Assembly (NCBI GenBank): GCA_022843805.1
Contig: JALHMY010000066.1
Coordinates: 1-53,344, forward strand
DNA: 53,344 bases
Direction: 5' to 3'
Source of the DNA: Fuerstiella sp.
GTDB taxonomy: Bacteria; Planctomycetota; Planctomycetia; Planctomycetales; Planctomycetaceae
How positions within the stretch are numbered: position 1 is the stretch's first letter; every line of letters begins with the position of its first letter. This document shows positions 8,317 to 16,056 of this stretch, piece by piece. The translations under genes and the position numbers were made by a program. The notes below the pieces were generated by a model that searched no databases, was not told the DNA's origin, and saw nothing but the letters and a program-made list of their open reading frames with translations.

Positions 8317-9399
8317 TTATCGGGCATTGCCTGTTTTTTCGCTCAGTGGAAGATCACGAAACTGCTGGTGGCATGCACTACAGTTTTTTGTGACGCGAGC
8401 AAGTAATTCAGACATCGTTTCAGCAGCTGACTGGTTGTAACCATCAGGCTGAGATTGTCTGAGAAGTGCTTCGAGTTCGCTGCTTGCCTGTTCTGACTCT
8501 TTGAGCATCGCAAAAAACGGTTCAGGTTCAGCGGCTGAGGGCTTTGTTCGCAGCAGTTCAGTAAAGTGTTCCTTTAGCAGAAGAGCCTCGTGGGCAGCAT
8601 CAGGATGGGGCTGACCGGCCGAAGTTTTCCATCCGTCTCTTGCAATGGCTCTGATCCGATCATAGGTGTGTTCCAGGTGCACCATGGCGTCGGCCATTCG
8701 TGTGAGTACCGCAGTTTCCGGGAAATCCGCCGAGACCTTATCCAAAACCGAATCTTCAATCCGGCGGGCAGAGGATGCGGACTGATATAATCCGCGATAA
8801 TCTGGATTTGTTCCTGCCAGGGAAAGAATTCCCATCGAGACGGATGGATCAATCAGCCCGGCCGACACACAGGCGACGGCAGCTGCTGCGGGGCTGCGAT
8901 GTTTGCCGTGGTGACAATGAATGTAGATCGGCCCCTGAAGGTCTCGGACGGCTCTGGCAAGTTCCTTAACGCGGTGTTCCGGAATGCCGTCATATGAATG
9001 AGGCAGATGGACATATTTCATCCCATATTTTCTGGCGAGGTCGAGATCAGGTTTGGCCCCATCGACGCTGATGATCGTTTTAATGCCGAGATGCTGAAGT
9101 TCAGAGAAGGCCGCATCTCCCTCAGGTTGTCCTCCTGAGACGACTTTGGAATGAATCCGCACCAAATTCGGCAACGACGTTGCTTCAAGCTTTTCCGGAA
9201 CGTCTGCCGTCGGAGCAGCCGGACTGGCGGGAGTTACATTTTTTTCGCGTTCCGCCTCCCTGTTGTTCCATGCAGTTTCCGTCTTTTTCGGTGGTTCGGA
9301 AGACCCAGCGCTGTTGTGGGAGGACTGGTTGCCGCATCCGGTAGTCGCTGCAAGAAGAAACAGGGCAGATGAAACGCGGAGAACTTGATGCAGACACAT
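8317..9399 (-). CDS. Lipoprotein-like fusion of a dual-specificity phosphatase domain and a cytochrome c'-like domain
   Basis: A 360-residue protein; start chosen at ATG 9399, preceded by GAGGT, not the longer open frame. The leader ends LLAATTGC, a lipobox-like site with Cys22 (the Thr at -3 is unusual). A Pro/Lys/Glu-rich linker follows, then a tyrosine/dual-specificity phosphatase domain (about 75-220). It has an HSYDGIP segment with Asp137 as possible general acid and the P-loop HCHHGKHRS, giving Cys162 and Arg168 of the C-x5-R signature. Residues 225-355 look like a four-helix bundle ending in NCSACHQQFRDLP. That CxxCH (C340, C343, H344) close to the C-terminus followed by FR is the cytochrome c' pattern. 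The expected location is the periplasmic side of a membrane, with covalent haem. Neither substrate nor gas ligand can be told. It appears monocistronic. Confidence 0.82.
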   Translation of the reverse strand: MCLHQVLRVSSALFLLAATTGCGNQSSHNSAGSSEPPKKTETAWNNREAEREKNVTPASPAAPTADVPEKLEATSLPNLVRIHSKVVSGGQPEGDAAFSELQHLGIKTIISVDGAKPDLDLARKYGMKYVHLPHSYDGIPEHRVKELARAVRDLQGPIYIHCHHGKHRSPAAAAVACVSAGLIDPSVSMGILSLAGTNPDYRGLYQSASSARRIEDSVLDKVSADFPETAVLTRMADAMVHLEHTYDRIRAIARDGWKTSAGQPHPDAAHEALLLKEHFTELLRTKPSAAEPEPFFAMLKESEQASSELEALLRQSQPDGYNQSAAETMSELLARVTKNCSACHQQFRDLPLSEKTGNAR

Positions 9400-9732
9400 C
9401 AGACAGACCTCGTTGTGAATGAGGAGTATGAAGGAGTAACGTGGAACGCGGCTTTGCCCCATCACAGTCTGACTCAGCAATCCTTCGTCGAAAGGTCAGG
9501 CTTGTCAAAGGGCATTCCGGGATTGATGGTAGTCTGCATGAATCCATAAACCAATCGATCGTGAACCCGGTGCAGAGAAATCCGGGTATCGTTACAGTAA
9601 CATTAAGAAATGATCACTCGGATTTCAGACTCGTACCAAAGCCGTTCAAACCGGGAGCATCCTGGCCAGGGGAACGTACCCGACGATCGGCCCAGAGTCC
9701 GACTTTTGTCCTGATACGCAGGAAAGAACGGC
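9400..9732. other. Intergenic region between the phosphatase-cytochrome gene and the ABC/HlyD remnant
   Basis: This 333-bp stretch must hold the promoter of the minus-strand gene at 9399. GGAAAG just before 9733 may be the old ribosome binding site of the ABC ATPase remnant. The open frames here do not resemble proteins and no RNA or repeat was recognised. Confidence 0.4.
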
Positions 9733-9890
9733 GTGCATCACAGATTTGTGGCAGGAGCCAGTGCCAGGGACAACGAAGCGAAAACGAGTTCTTCGGTATT
9801 CCAGGCACGAGGACTGACTCGAACTTATCAGTTCGGCGATGTATTGGTGCACGCGCTTCGGGGGGTTGATCTGGATCTTTTTGAGGGGGA
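9733..9890 (+). pseudogene. Truncated ABC transporter ATPase (MacB/LolD type), N-terminal fragment
   Basis: About 50 codons from GTG 9733 read as the start of a MacB/LolD-type ATPase: [20 protein letters not shown], then [12 protein letters not shown]. In intact proteins this is followed directly by the Walker A loop. Here the similarity stops at about 9890, before Walker A, and the frame runs into unrelated residues until a stop at 10002. The DNA that continues belongs, in another frame, to a HlyD-type adaptor. An internal deletion is the simplest explanation, and the fragment cannot make a working ATPase. Confidence 0.8.
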
Positions 9891-10967
9891 GACGGACAGA
9901 CTCGTGTCAGAGAGCGCTATGTGGTGTCTACACCCCTGGCTGGCGAACTTTTGCGAGTCAGTCTTCATCCTGGTGATCGTGTCACCGCCGGTGAGTCGCT
10001 GATCGCTGTAATTGAACCGGGTGATCCGGCGCTTCTGGATGTGCGTACAAGGGCGGAACTGGAAGCGAGGGTTCAGGCCGCTCAGGCCAGGAAGAAACAT
10101 GCGGAAACGCAGCTGGAGCGTGCACGTACGACGGTCGATTTCGCGAAAAGTCAGCACGATCGTGCTGAGCGACTTCTGTCAGAGAATGCCGCCTCACGCG
10201 AATCCTTCGAAACGGTTGGAATGCTGTTGCGGACGGCTTCGGTCGATGCCCAGGCGGCGGAGTTTGCTGTTACGATTGCCGAGTTTGAGCTGCAGCAGGC
10301 ACAGGCAGCCCTCAGACAAACAACAACGTCTGCCGACGCCAGGGAAAACCGTCTGATGATTCACTCCCCCATCAGCGGGGAAGTGCTGAAAGTCTTTCAG
10401 CAAAGTGCCGGCCTTCTTCCCGCAGGTTCTTCTCTGGTTGAACTGGGAGATCGGACCGACATGGAAGTTGAAGTGGATGTTTTGTCGGGTGACGCCGTAA
10501 AGATCACTCCGGGAGCGGTAATGCATATAGAGAACTGGGGCGCACAGATGCCGCTGAAGGCGCGTGTGCGGCTCATTGAACCTCAGGCATTTCAAAAAAT
10601 TTCAGCTCTCGGTATCGAAGAACAGAGAGTCAATGTCATCGCCGACTTTGAGGATCCTTTTGAGGTCAGGCAGCGATTGGGAGATGCTTATCGGGTTGAA
10701 GCCCGTATCGTTATCTGGTCTGCTCCCAGTGTTCTGAAATGCAATGCTGGCGCCTTCTTTCGCCATCACGGCAACTGGGCTGCATATCGGGTTGTGAAGG
10801 GGCGCGCCAGACTGGTTTCTGTGGAACTGGGACACAGCAGTGGAATTGAGTCTGAGGTCGTTAGCGGGTTGCAGGAAGGCGATGAAGTGATTGCCTATCC
10901 GGGTGATCAGATCACAGACGGCGTACGGATTCAGGGGCGCAGCTCCGCGTCCCCGGCAGATCGTTGA
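9891..10967 (+). pseudogene. HlyD-type membrane fusion protein lacking its N-terminus
   Basis: From 9891 the frame reads [20 protein letters not shown], typical of HlyD-family adaptors of ABC exporters in their first barrel-sandwich half. It continues with [20 protein letters not shown], a long alpha-hairpin (about 10040-10330), the second lipoyl half (IHSPISGEVLKVF) and beta-barrel and membrane-proximal domains ending at 10967. The normal membrane anchor or signal sequence is missing, because an in-frame stop lies at 9882 and the DNA before it belongs to the ABC fragment. A GTG at 9921 could start a 348-residue product, but it would lack an export signal. I read it as a deletion remnant; the body shows no internal stop, so the event may be recent. 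Confidence 0.8.
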
Positions 10968-10991
10968 ACAGGATCGAAGTGTGCGGAATTG

Positions 10992-11096
10992 ATGCATGTG
11001 TGCGAATTGGCACGTTTGCTTCGTTGGATGGTTGAAAGCTGGTTCGACGAAAACACCCTGCATGGAATTGAATCTGCTGAATTCCCTGATAAGTGA
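10992..11096 (+). CDS. Possible 34-residue small ORF of unknown function
   Basis: ATG 10992 opens a short frame with an amphipathic start (MHVCELARLLRWMVESWF) and an acidic tail. The stop overlaps a further ATG at 11096 (TGATG) that reads 24 codons. A different frame, 11062-11235 (57 codons from ATG), ends in a Lys-rich helix (LRLLKKEVRKLTKPEF). None has a clear ribosome binding site or a family I recognise. The region 10968-11281 may be decayed DNA continuing the ABC/HlyD remnant. Confidence 0.2.
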   Translation: MHVCELARLLRWMVESWFDENTLHGIESAEFPDK

Positions 11097-11287
11097 TGGA
11101 TATTCACACTCAGACCAAAAGCGGATCGAAAGGTGGCATGAAATATGCCCGCTTGAGTTACGCTTACTGAAGAAAGAGGTCAGGAAACTGACGAAACCTG
11201 AATTTCTCAGCCTGAAGGGAGAAGTCCATCATTAGAATGGCTTTTCCGGATGGTGCTGATTCGATGATGTCCTGAGGAATCGTGAAG

Positions 11288-11692
11288 ATGAAGTCTCAAG
11301 CAGGTGTTTGGATTGACCACAGAGAAGCGGTGGTTGTGAAATTGTCGGATTCCGGGGAAGAAATCTCTCATGTGGAGTCAGACGCTGAAAAGCAGCCGAG
11401 GCGATCGAGTGATCGGCCGACTGGCAGTTTTGAGCCTCTGCAGCAGCAGTCGGATGACACACTGGAAAGAAAGTTTAAAGCGGACCTCGAGCGGTTTTAC
11501 AACAAAGTGATCCTGAAGGTCAAAGAATCGAAGGCGATTTTGATTCTAGGGCCGGGCGAGGCGAAAACGGAATTTCGGAAACAGTTGAGTTCTGTCTCCG
11601 GGGCAGGAACTGAAATAAGTGTTGAAACTGCTGATCGAATGACACAGCCCCAAATTGTGGCGGCCGTGCGACAGTTTTTCGAATCGTGTTAA
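11288..11692 (+). CDS. Small eRF1-domain-like (BaeRF-type) protein
   Basis: A 134-residue protein with an N-terminal AGVWIDHREAVVVKL strand-helix, a polar Ser/Gln-rich loop, a KADLERFYNKVILKV helix, and the strand-turn ILILGPGEAKTEFRK followed by EISVETADRMTQPQIVAAVRQFF. This resembles the domain-3 fold of archaeal and bacterial eRF1-like (BaeRF, host attachment protein) families, whose role is thought to be ribosome or RNA related. Assignment is from the pattern alone. ATG 11288 is chosen; a GTG at 11282 lies only 4 nt after GAGG and is also possible. A hemerythrin-like gene follows 136 bp later on the same strand, a pairing consistent with stress physiology. Confidence 0.6.
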   Translation: MKSQAGVWIDHREAVVVKLSDSGEEISHVESDAEKQPRRSSDRPTGSFEPLQQQSDDTLERKFKADLERFYNKVILKVKESKAILILGPGEAKTEFRKQLSSVSGAGTEISVETADRMTQPQIVAAVRQFFESC

Positions 11693-11827
11693 CAGGCAGA
11701 GCAGAGCGGTTTTTCTGAACTCGCAGTGCTGCACGATCGACTCCAGTATCAACGAAAAATGGTGGCTGGAGCTGCGAGCCGGGGAATCAGACGCATGTTC
11801 TGAATTTCTGCAGGAAAGGTGCATAAA

Positions 11828-12268
11828 ATGCCTTCCAATTCCAGCAACGATATAGGGTCTTTTGTTCATCGGCTTCAACAGGATCACAGGTCGCTGATGT
11901 CGGCTATCGGCGATGTCCGTCAATGGGTTCGAGATGTGAGTGAGCTCGGAATGCCGCGATTTGGAGAACTGGGTGTCCGATTGCGTCCTTTTCGCGAATT
12001 GTTGTCGGCCCATTTCGCTGATGAGGAGTCCGGTGAGTTTCCTGCTTCCGGAGGGCAGTCTGGTGATGGTCAGCCAAAGGCGGGAGAAAACCTGGCCGGA
12101 CTCCACCACCGTATTCTTGAAGACCTCGATTCGATGATTGCCAGACTGCGAGCATCTGAGCCGCCGTTTCGCAGCTGGCAGGCTGCCATTGAAGAACTGG
12201 AAGCTCTCATAAAAGTGATTGAGCAGCATGAGGAATACGAGATGAACCTGCTGCAGGGCGTCGCCTGA
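11828..12268 (+). CDS. Hemerythrin-like HHE domain protein
   Basis: A 146-residue, mostly helical protein. It has the spaced ligand motifs of hemerythrin-like domains: LQQDHRSL near the N-terminus, HFADEESGEFP around residues 60-70, LHHRILEDL around residue 97 and EQHEEYEMNLL at the C-terminus. Such domains bind a non-haem di-iron centre and serve in O2 or NO sensing, iron handling or redox stress. ATG 11828 is chosen because GGAAAGG ends 9 nt upstream; GTG 11819 is a less likely start. No signal peptide, so cytoplasmic. It faces a two-component pair on the opposite strand, whose kinase has a FixL-like PAS domain, suggesting a shared gas or redox theme. Confidence 0.85.
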   Translation: MPSNSSNDIGSFVHRLQQDHRSLMSAIGDVRQWVRDVSELGMPRFGELGVRLRPFRELLSAHFADEESGEFPASGGQSGDGQPKAGENLAGLHHRILEDLDSMIARLRASEPPFRSWQAAIEELEALIKVIEQHEEYEMNLLQGVA

Positions 12269-12353
12269 CGTTTAATGGGTAACCGTCCAGTAAATCACTG
12301 GGTGGGTGTCGTCTGGCGTCGAAATGTCAGCATCATCGCCGAAAGCCACGTAG

Positions 12354-12374
12354 GCGAGTCTCTCCGAGACTCGC
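12354..12374. terminator. Hairpin between convergent hemerythrin and response regulator genes
   Basis: An 8-bp perfect stem (GCGAGTCT / AGACTCGC) with a 5-nt loop sits midway in the 156-bp convergent gap. It could end transcription from both sides. No U-tract is present on either side, so rho-independent action is uncertain. Confidence 0.35.
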
Positions 12375-12424
12375 GATCGCCTCCATCGAATCGGCTGGCT
12401 GTATTGAGCGCACCTGGCGGTCGT

Positions 12425-13102
12425 TCAGCCGTTTTCCAGTACCCACTGAAACGCCCTTTTATTCAGCTCAGAGCCGGATGAGAGTCCAAGCTTCTTTTTG
12501 ATGTTTTCGCGATGTGATTCGACCGTATGGACGCTGAGGAAAAGCTGTTCTGCGATTCGGCGGGTAGGGATGGCTTCACCGATCATTCGAAAAACCTGAA
12601 GTTCACGGTCGGTAAGCCGTTCAACGTCATTAGTTTCCGCAGGCCCGCGATGCCCGATGGCGCGATGGAGCAGGTGATCAGTCATTGCCGGGCTCAGGTA
12701 AACTTTGCCCGACAGGATCCGCCGAATGGCGACAAGCAGCTGAGTTGAATCTTCATTCTTGTTCAGATATCCCATCGCGCCAGCTTCCAGTACACGTTCA
12801 GCATAAATCGAATCTTCGTACATGGAGTGTACGAGTATACGTACAGCGCCGTCCGCTCGTCTTCCTGGAGCGGAATTCAGCCTTCTGATCACATCCATTC
12901 CGGTACCGGATCGCAGAGACATATCCAGGATGACAAGATCAGGCTGAACGCGGGTTATGAGCTCAACCGCTTCATCCGCATCCCCCGCTTCGCCGCAGAT
13001 CTGCAGATCCGACTGCCTGGACAACAGAGCTGTGATCCCTGCGCGGATGAGGGGATGGTCATCGACGATCACGATTGAGTAAGGAGTCAGTGACGTTTTC
13101 AT
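12425..13102 (-). CDS. LuxR/NarL-family response regulator
   Basis: A 225-residue DNA-binding response regulator. The receiver has an acidic pair (D14, D15 in IVIVDDHPLIRAG), phosphoacceptor D60 (PDLVILDMSL), a conserved Ser switch in ILVHSMYEDS and an Asn-rich loop GYLNKNED with the conserved Lys. The C-terminal LuxR-type HTH (LTDRELQVFRMIGEAIPTRR ... VHTVESHRENIKKKLGL) binds DNA. The start is ATG 13102, overlapping the kinase stop as ATGA, so the two are translationally coupled; a longer frame starting at 13135 would lie inside the kinase gene. It probably acts on promoters controlled by the partner kinase, perhaps in this neighbourhood. Confidence 0.93.
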   Translation of the reverse strand: MKTSLTPYSIVIVDDHPLIRAGITALLSRQSDLQICGEAGDADEAVELITRVQPDLVILDMSLRSGTGMDVIRRLNSAPGRRADGAVRILVHSMYEDSIYAERVLEAGAMGYLNKNEDSTQLLVAIRRILSGKVYLSPAMTDHLLHRAIGHRGPAETNDVERLTDRELQVFRMIGEAIPTRRIAEQLFLSVHTVESHRENIKKKLGLSSGSELNKRAFQWVLENG

Positions 13103-14247
13103 TCGCCGAAGTTTTCGGAGTGGGGAAGCCGGCATCGGACAACAGTTCCGCCTGCATCGACGTGATCGACGGACAGGTGAGCGCCAATCAGACTGGCTCG
13201 GTAGCTCATAATATGGAGCCCAAATCCACGGTTGTCCCTGGGAGTGCGCTGATCGATACCACAGCCATTATCCTGAACTGAAAGAGTACAGCTGACCTGA
13301 TCGCTGTCGAGGCTTACGCAAATGGTGCTGGCACCACTGTGTCTGACCGCATTGTTCACCGCTTCCTGAGCAATTCGAAACAGATGCCGAGCCGTAAGGT
13401 TGTCATGAAAAATTACGGGTGATTCGCACCGAAAGCTGCAGCGGAGATGATGCAGTTCGCTGATATTGGAAGTCAGATCAGTGAGTGCTGACATCAGGTC
13501 GTGTCCATCAATATCAAGCGGGGCAAGTCCCCGAATAATATTGCGAATAATTCGCTGAAGCCCGCCGATCGAGTCGCGAGCCAGATACATTCTGGAGAGT
13601 TCCGCCGAAAGCAGGGAACGGATCGAGTCGGCCGGGAGATCCGGGTCGAGGGTCTTTTCGATCGTTTCAATGTGGTTCTGAATCAAATAACGCAGACCAG
13701 TAAGCTCCTGTCCCGCAGAATCGTGTAAATCCTGACCAATTCTCTTCTGTTCCTCGGAGACAGCTCGCAGAATCTCATTTTGAAGCCGACGACGGTCAGA
13801 AATGTCGCGAATGACCCCCGTAAATAACCCCAGATGATCTACTTCGCTGACTGACAGCTCGGCGGGAAACGTAGTTCCGTCTTTTCTTCTGCAGTAGACT
13901 TCCCGGCCAATACCGAAAGCACGCGCTCCTTCTGTGTGCTGGAACGGATGTGGAGTCGGATCCGGTTTTTCATGTTTTGGCAGCGGGATAAGGATACTGA
14001 CGTTTTGTCCTGTCAGTTCTCTGATTGCGTATCCAAACAGCTTTTCGGTCGCCGCATTGAGCCGAACGATCGTACCCTGCCGATTGATCGTGACAACGGC
14101 ATCGGCTGTGGCGTCGAGTATTGCCTTGAGCTCCTCCGCGATCCGATAGAAATCCGATGACTGTTGCCCGGAAAGTCGAAGATCCGAATTCTCGACCTGA
14201 AGATTATCGAAGGTTCCTGATAGATCAGCCAAGAGTTCCTCATCCAT
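13099..14247 (-). CDS. PAS-domain histidine kinase (HisKA_3 type), soluble
   Basis: A 382-residue kinase without membrane segments. The N-terminal helix leads into a PAS domain (about 40-155) very like FixL in sequence: ATADAVVTINRQGTIVRLNA, LFGYAIRELTGQNVSILIP, GREVYCRRKDGTTFPAELSV, FTGVIRDISDRR. By hand alignment the FixL haem-ligand His position is Pro here, so haem binding is doubtful. HisKA_3 follows (KRIGQDLHDSAGQELTGL, phosphoacceptor His175), then an HATPase domain with EAVNNAVRHSGAS and VQDNGCGID. The start is ATG 14247; the open frame runs upstream to 14658, but that part is antisense to the receiver gene on the other strand and does not look like protein. Overlaps the response regulator by 4 bp. 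Confidence 0.9.
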   Translation of the reverse strand: MDEELLADLSGTFDNLQVENSDLRLSGQQSSDFYRIAEELKAILDATADAVVTINRQGTIVRLNAATEKLFGYAIRELTGQNVSILIPLPKHEKPDPTPHPFQHTEGARAFGIGREVYCRRKDGTTFPAELSVSEVDHLGLFTGVIRDISDRRRLQNEILRAVSEEQKRIGQDLHDSAGQELTGLRYLIQNHIETIEKTLDPDLPADSIRSLLSAELSRMYLARDSIGGLQRIIRNIIRGLAPLDIDGHDLMSALTDLTSNISELHHLRCSFRCESPVIFHDNLTARHLFRIAQEAVNNAVRHSGASTICVSLDSDQVSCTLSVQDNGCGIDQRTPRDNRGFGLHIMSYRASLIGAHLSVDHVDAGGTVVRCRLPHSENFGE

Positions 14248-14481
14248 TCGATGGGTCCAAAGACACAGTTTTCTTTTGGAACTGAGATCGAACAACGTGC
14301 ATGATCTTAATGCAGTCTTCCTTTGTTGCACAGGAATCAGCGCGATCAATGTTCCAAAAACTCTGGTGGTTTCCACCAGGGGAAATTGGTGCGATCTGCG
14401 ATTCTCATTTTCTGCAGGAATGTTGCAATATAAAAACGGATCTGTGTCCTTTTCAATACCTTCTGAAAAAGGAGTTCGCCA

Positions 14482-14991
14482 ATGCCACGCCGAGTGTTGA
14501 TTGCGGAGGAGCAGGAAGAATGCGGGCAACTGTTTAAACAGTTTCTGCAGCGATGCGGGTATGAGGTAACAACAGTTGCCGATGGGCGGGCATGCGCGGA
14601 GACTCTGAAAAATGACCGACGGCCCGATGTTCTGGTCCTCAGCTGGGAACTGCCTCATGGCGACGCACGTGAAGTGCTGAGACAGCTTAATTCCCAGAAA
14701 CCACCTGTGACGGGAGTTGTGGTACTCACCGCACGTATGGATTCTGACAGCGAGGATTCCGAACAGGATTTTCCGAGGGTCACCTTTCTGCAGCGTCCCT
14801 TTCGAATGCTGGAACTGCTGGACTCAGTACAGTCTGCTGAGCGAATTCCACGTTCAGGCTGGCGGTGTATGGAACTGGCCGGAAAGAAATCAGCGATTTT
14901 CGATGACGACGGTGTGACTGTTCCCGGTACAGCAACAGCGAATACTCTGAGGCCGTTCAATGACGTCCTGGAACGCGAGATCTTCAGCTAG
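14482..14991 (+). CDS. Pseudo-receiver domain protein lacking the phosphoacceptor Asp
   Basis: A 169-residue protein whose first 125 residues fit a CheY-like receiver: MPRRVLIAEEQEE, GYEVTTVADG, PDVLVLSWELPHGDA, VVVLTARMDS and LQRPF. Two key sites are altered. The phosphoacceptor Asp is Ser54, and the conserved Lys of the KPF motif is Arg105; the Thr at 83 is kept and the acidic pocket is Glu-Glu. It is therefore probably not phosphorylated in the usual way and may act by binding. The tail of about 45 residues has no clear domain. It is divergent from the kinase/regulator pair (start to start 234 bp). A GAAAAAGGAG stretch ends 9 nt before the ATG. Confidence 0.82.
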   Translation: MPRRVLIAEEQEECGQLFKQFLQRCGYEVTTVADGRACAETLKNDRRPDVLVLSWELPHGDAREVLRQLNSQKPPVTGVVVLTARMDSDSEDSEQDFPRVTFLQRPFRMLELLDSVQSAERIPRSGWRCMELAGKKSAIFDDDGVTVPGTATANTLRPFNDVLEREIFS

Positions 14992-15000
14992 CGGTGTGTG

Positions 15001-15086
15001 AAGCTTTGAATTTCTGGTAGTGGACCTTGCTAAAGGTCCTGCAGCCAGGGATCTTTAGCAGGATCCACTACCTCCAACCCGAACTC
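15001..15086 (+). repeat. Dispersed palindrome element, copy 1
   Basis: The core has two 23-bp arms (GTAGTGGACCTTGCTAAAGG type) around a TGCAGCCAGG-like loop. It is flanked by AAGCTTTGAATTTC on one side and CTCCAACCCGAAC on the other. It sits between a plus-strand gene and a convergent minus-strand gene. Copies 2 and 3 are at 22691-22779 (inverted) and 34141-34228. An RNA copy would fold into one long hairpin. Confidence 0.88.
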
Positions 15087-15149
15087 ATAATCCTGATGGA
15101 ACACCAGCACTGCCGCAGGATTACTGTATGACATCACGAGCATGGCATT

Positions 15150-15180
15150 CCGGGTTCAGCAGTTGCAGGACTAAACCCGG
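15150..15180. terminator. Inverted repeat between convergent receiver and Hsp20 genes
   Basis: A 7-bp stem (CCGGGTT / AACCCGG) with a 17-nt loop, 41 bp past the stop of the minus-strand Hsp20 gene. A plausible but weak terminator. Confidence 0.25.
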
Positions 15181-15221
15181 GTGTGAGTTTCACTTGCCAT
15201 GATGCAAAAACGTTTCAGATT

Positions 15222-15677
15222 TCAGCCCTTGATTGAAATCTTCTTTGGTCGGGCTTCATCTGATTTGGGGAGAACAACCGACAGCACACCGTTTGTGTAT
15301 TCCGCTGCGACTTCTTTTTCTGTGATACTGCAGGGGAGTGTGATCGTTCGGGAAAACTTCCCGGTTGAACGTTCCACCCGGTGAAAGGTCTTGCCCTTCT
15401 CTTCCTTTGCTTCGTGCCGAACGCCGCTGATCGTGACGGTGTTTCCGTGTACCTGGACATCAAGGTCCTTCGACTGCATCCCAGGGATATCCATCCGGAG
15501 TTCAAAGCTGTTGTCGCCTTCCACCACGTCGAGCGCCGGAGCAAACGCCTGTTGATTGTTGTGTCCCCAGGCGTTGGTAAGCCAGTCACTCATTTCCTGC
15601 CGCATGGCGGAAAACGGATCAGTCGCCCGTACAGAAGGCGTGGCCGACTGAACATTGGAAACGCTCTTTGTGCTCAT
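15222..15677 (-). CDS. Hsp20/alpha-crystallin small heat shock protein
   Basis: A 151-residue small heat shock protein, an ATP-independent holdase of the cytoplasm. A short N-terminal region (DPFSAMRQEMSDWLTN) precedes the alpha-crystallin domain from APALDVVEGDNSFELRMDIP through VHGNTVTISGVR, HRVERSTGKFSRTITLP and the late signature YTNGVLSVVLPK, ending in a C-terminal IxI-like KKISIKG tail. The ATG at 15677 is chosen because GGAG lies 6 nt upstream; earlier in-frame ATGs (15689, 15713) lack one. The promoter region holds an imperfect inverted repeat at 15729-15763. Confidence 0.95.
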   Translation of the reverse strand: MSTKSVSNVQSATPSVRATDPFSAMRQEMSDWLTNAWGHNNQQAFAPALDVVEGDNSFELRMDIPGMQSKDLDVQVHGNTVTISGVRHEAKEEKGKTFHRVERSTGKFSRTITLPCSITEKEVAAEYTNGVLSVVLPKSDEARPKKISIKG

Positions 15678-15728
15678 ACCATTCTCCATTTGATAATGAC
15701 CTGATCGTGACAACTGATGGGTAACGAT

Positions 15729-15763
15729 GCCGGAAGGATACGTACTTTCCTAAACTGTCCGGC
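15729..15763 (-). promoter_or_regulatory. Inverted repeat upstream of hsp20, possible operator or leader structure
   Basis: Outer arms GCCGGA and TCCGGC enclose an inner AGGA/TTCCT pairing. It lies about 50-85 bp upstream of the Hsp20 start. It does not match the CIRCE consensus by eye. It could be a repressor site or an mRNA structure. Confidence 0.25.
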
Positions 15764-16056
15764 AACCTGCAGGAATGACATGCAACGACTATGCCATAAC
15801 GGATTTCGTGTCCGACAGCGATTCCCCGCAGAGCAAAAATCGTCAGGCTGTGACCAGTTGGCTCAAGGTGTGTCCATACCGCGCGCACCATGCTGACTCA
15901 CACCGGACAACAGGGAAAAAAAATGACGAGATTCGCGAGGTGTCCGAAACCCCGTGTGTCCTGGAACAGGAACTGCTGATCCGGAACTATTAGTGAAGCA
16001 ATATTATGTTGCGGGAAGTCAGTTTTTCAGATCAGGTGATATGCGGAGTGGGTTGC

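Noticed and set aside
14248..14658. N-terminal extension of the histidine kinase open frame
   Set aside because: It is antisense to the well-supported receiver gene at 14482 and its residues do not look like a domain; ATG 14247 fits the PAS kinase better.
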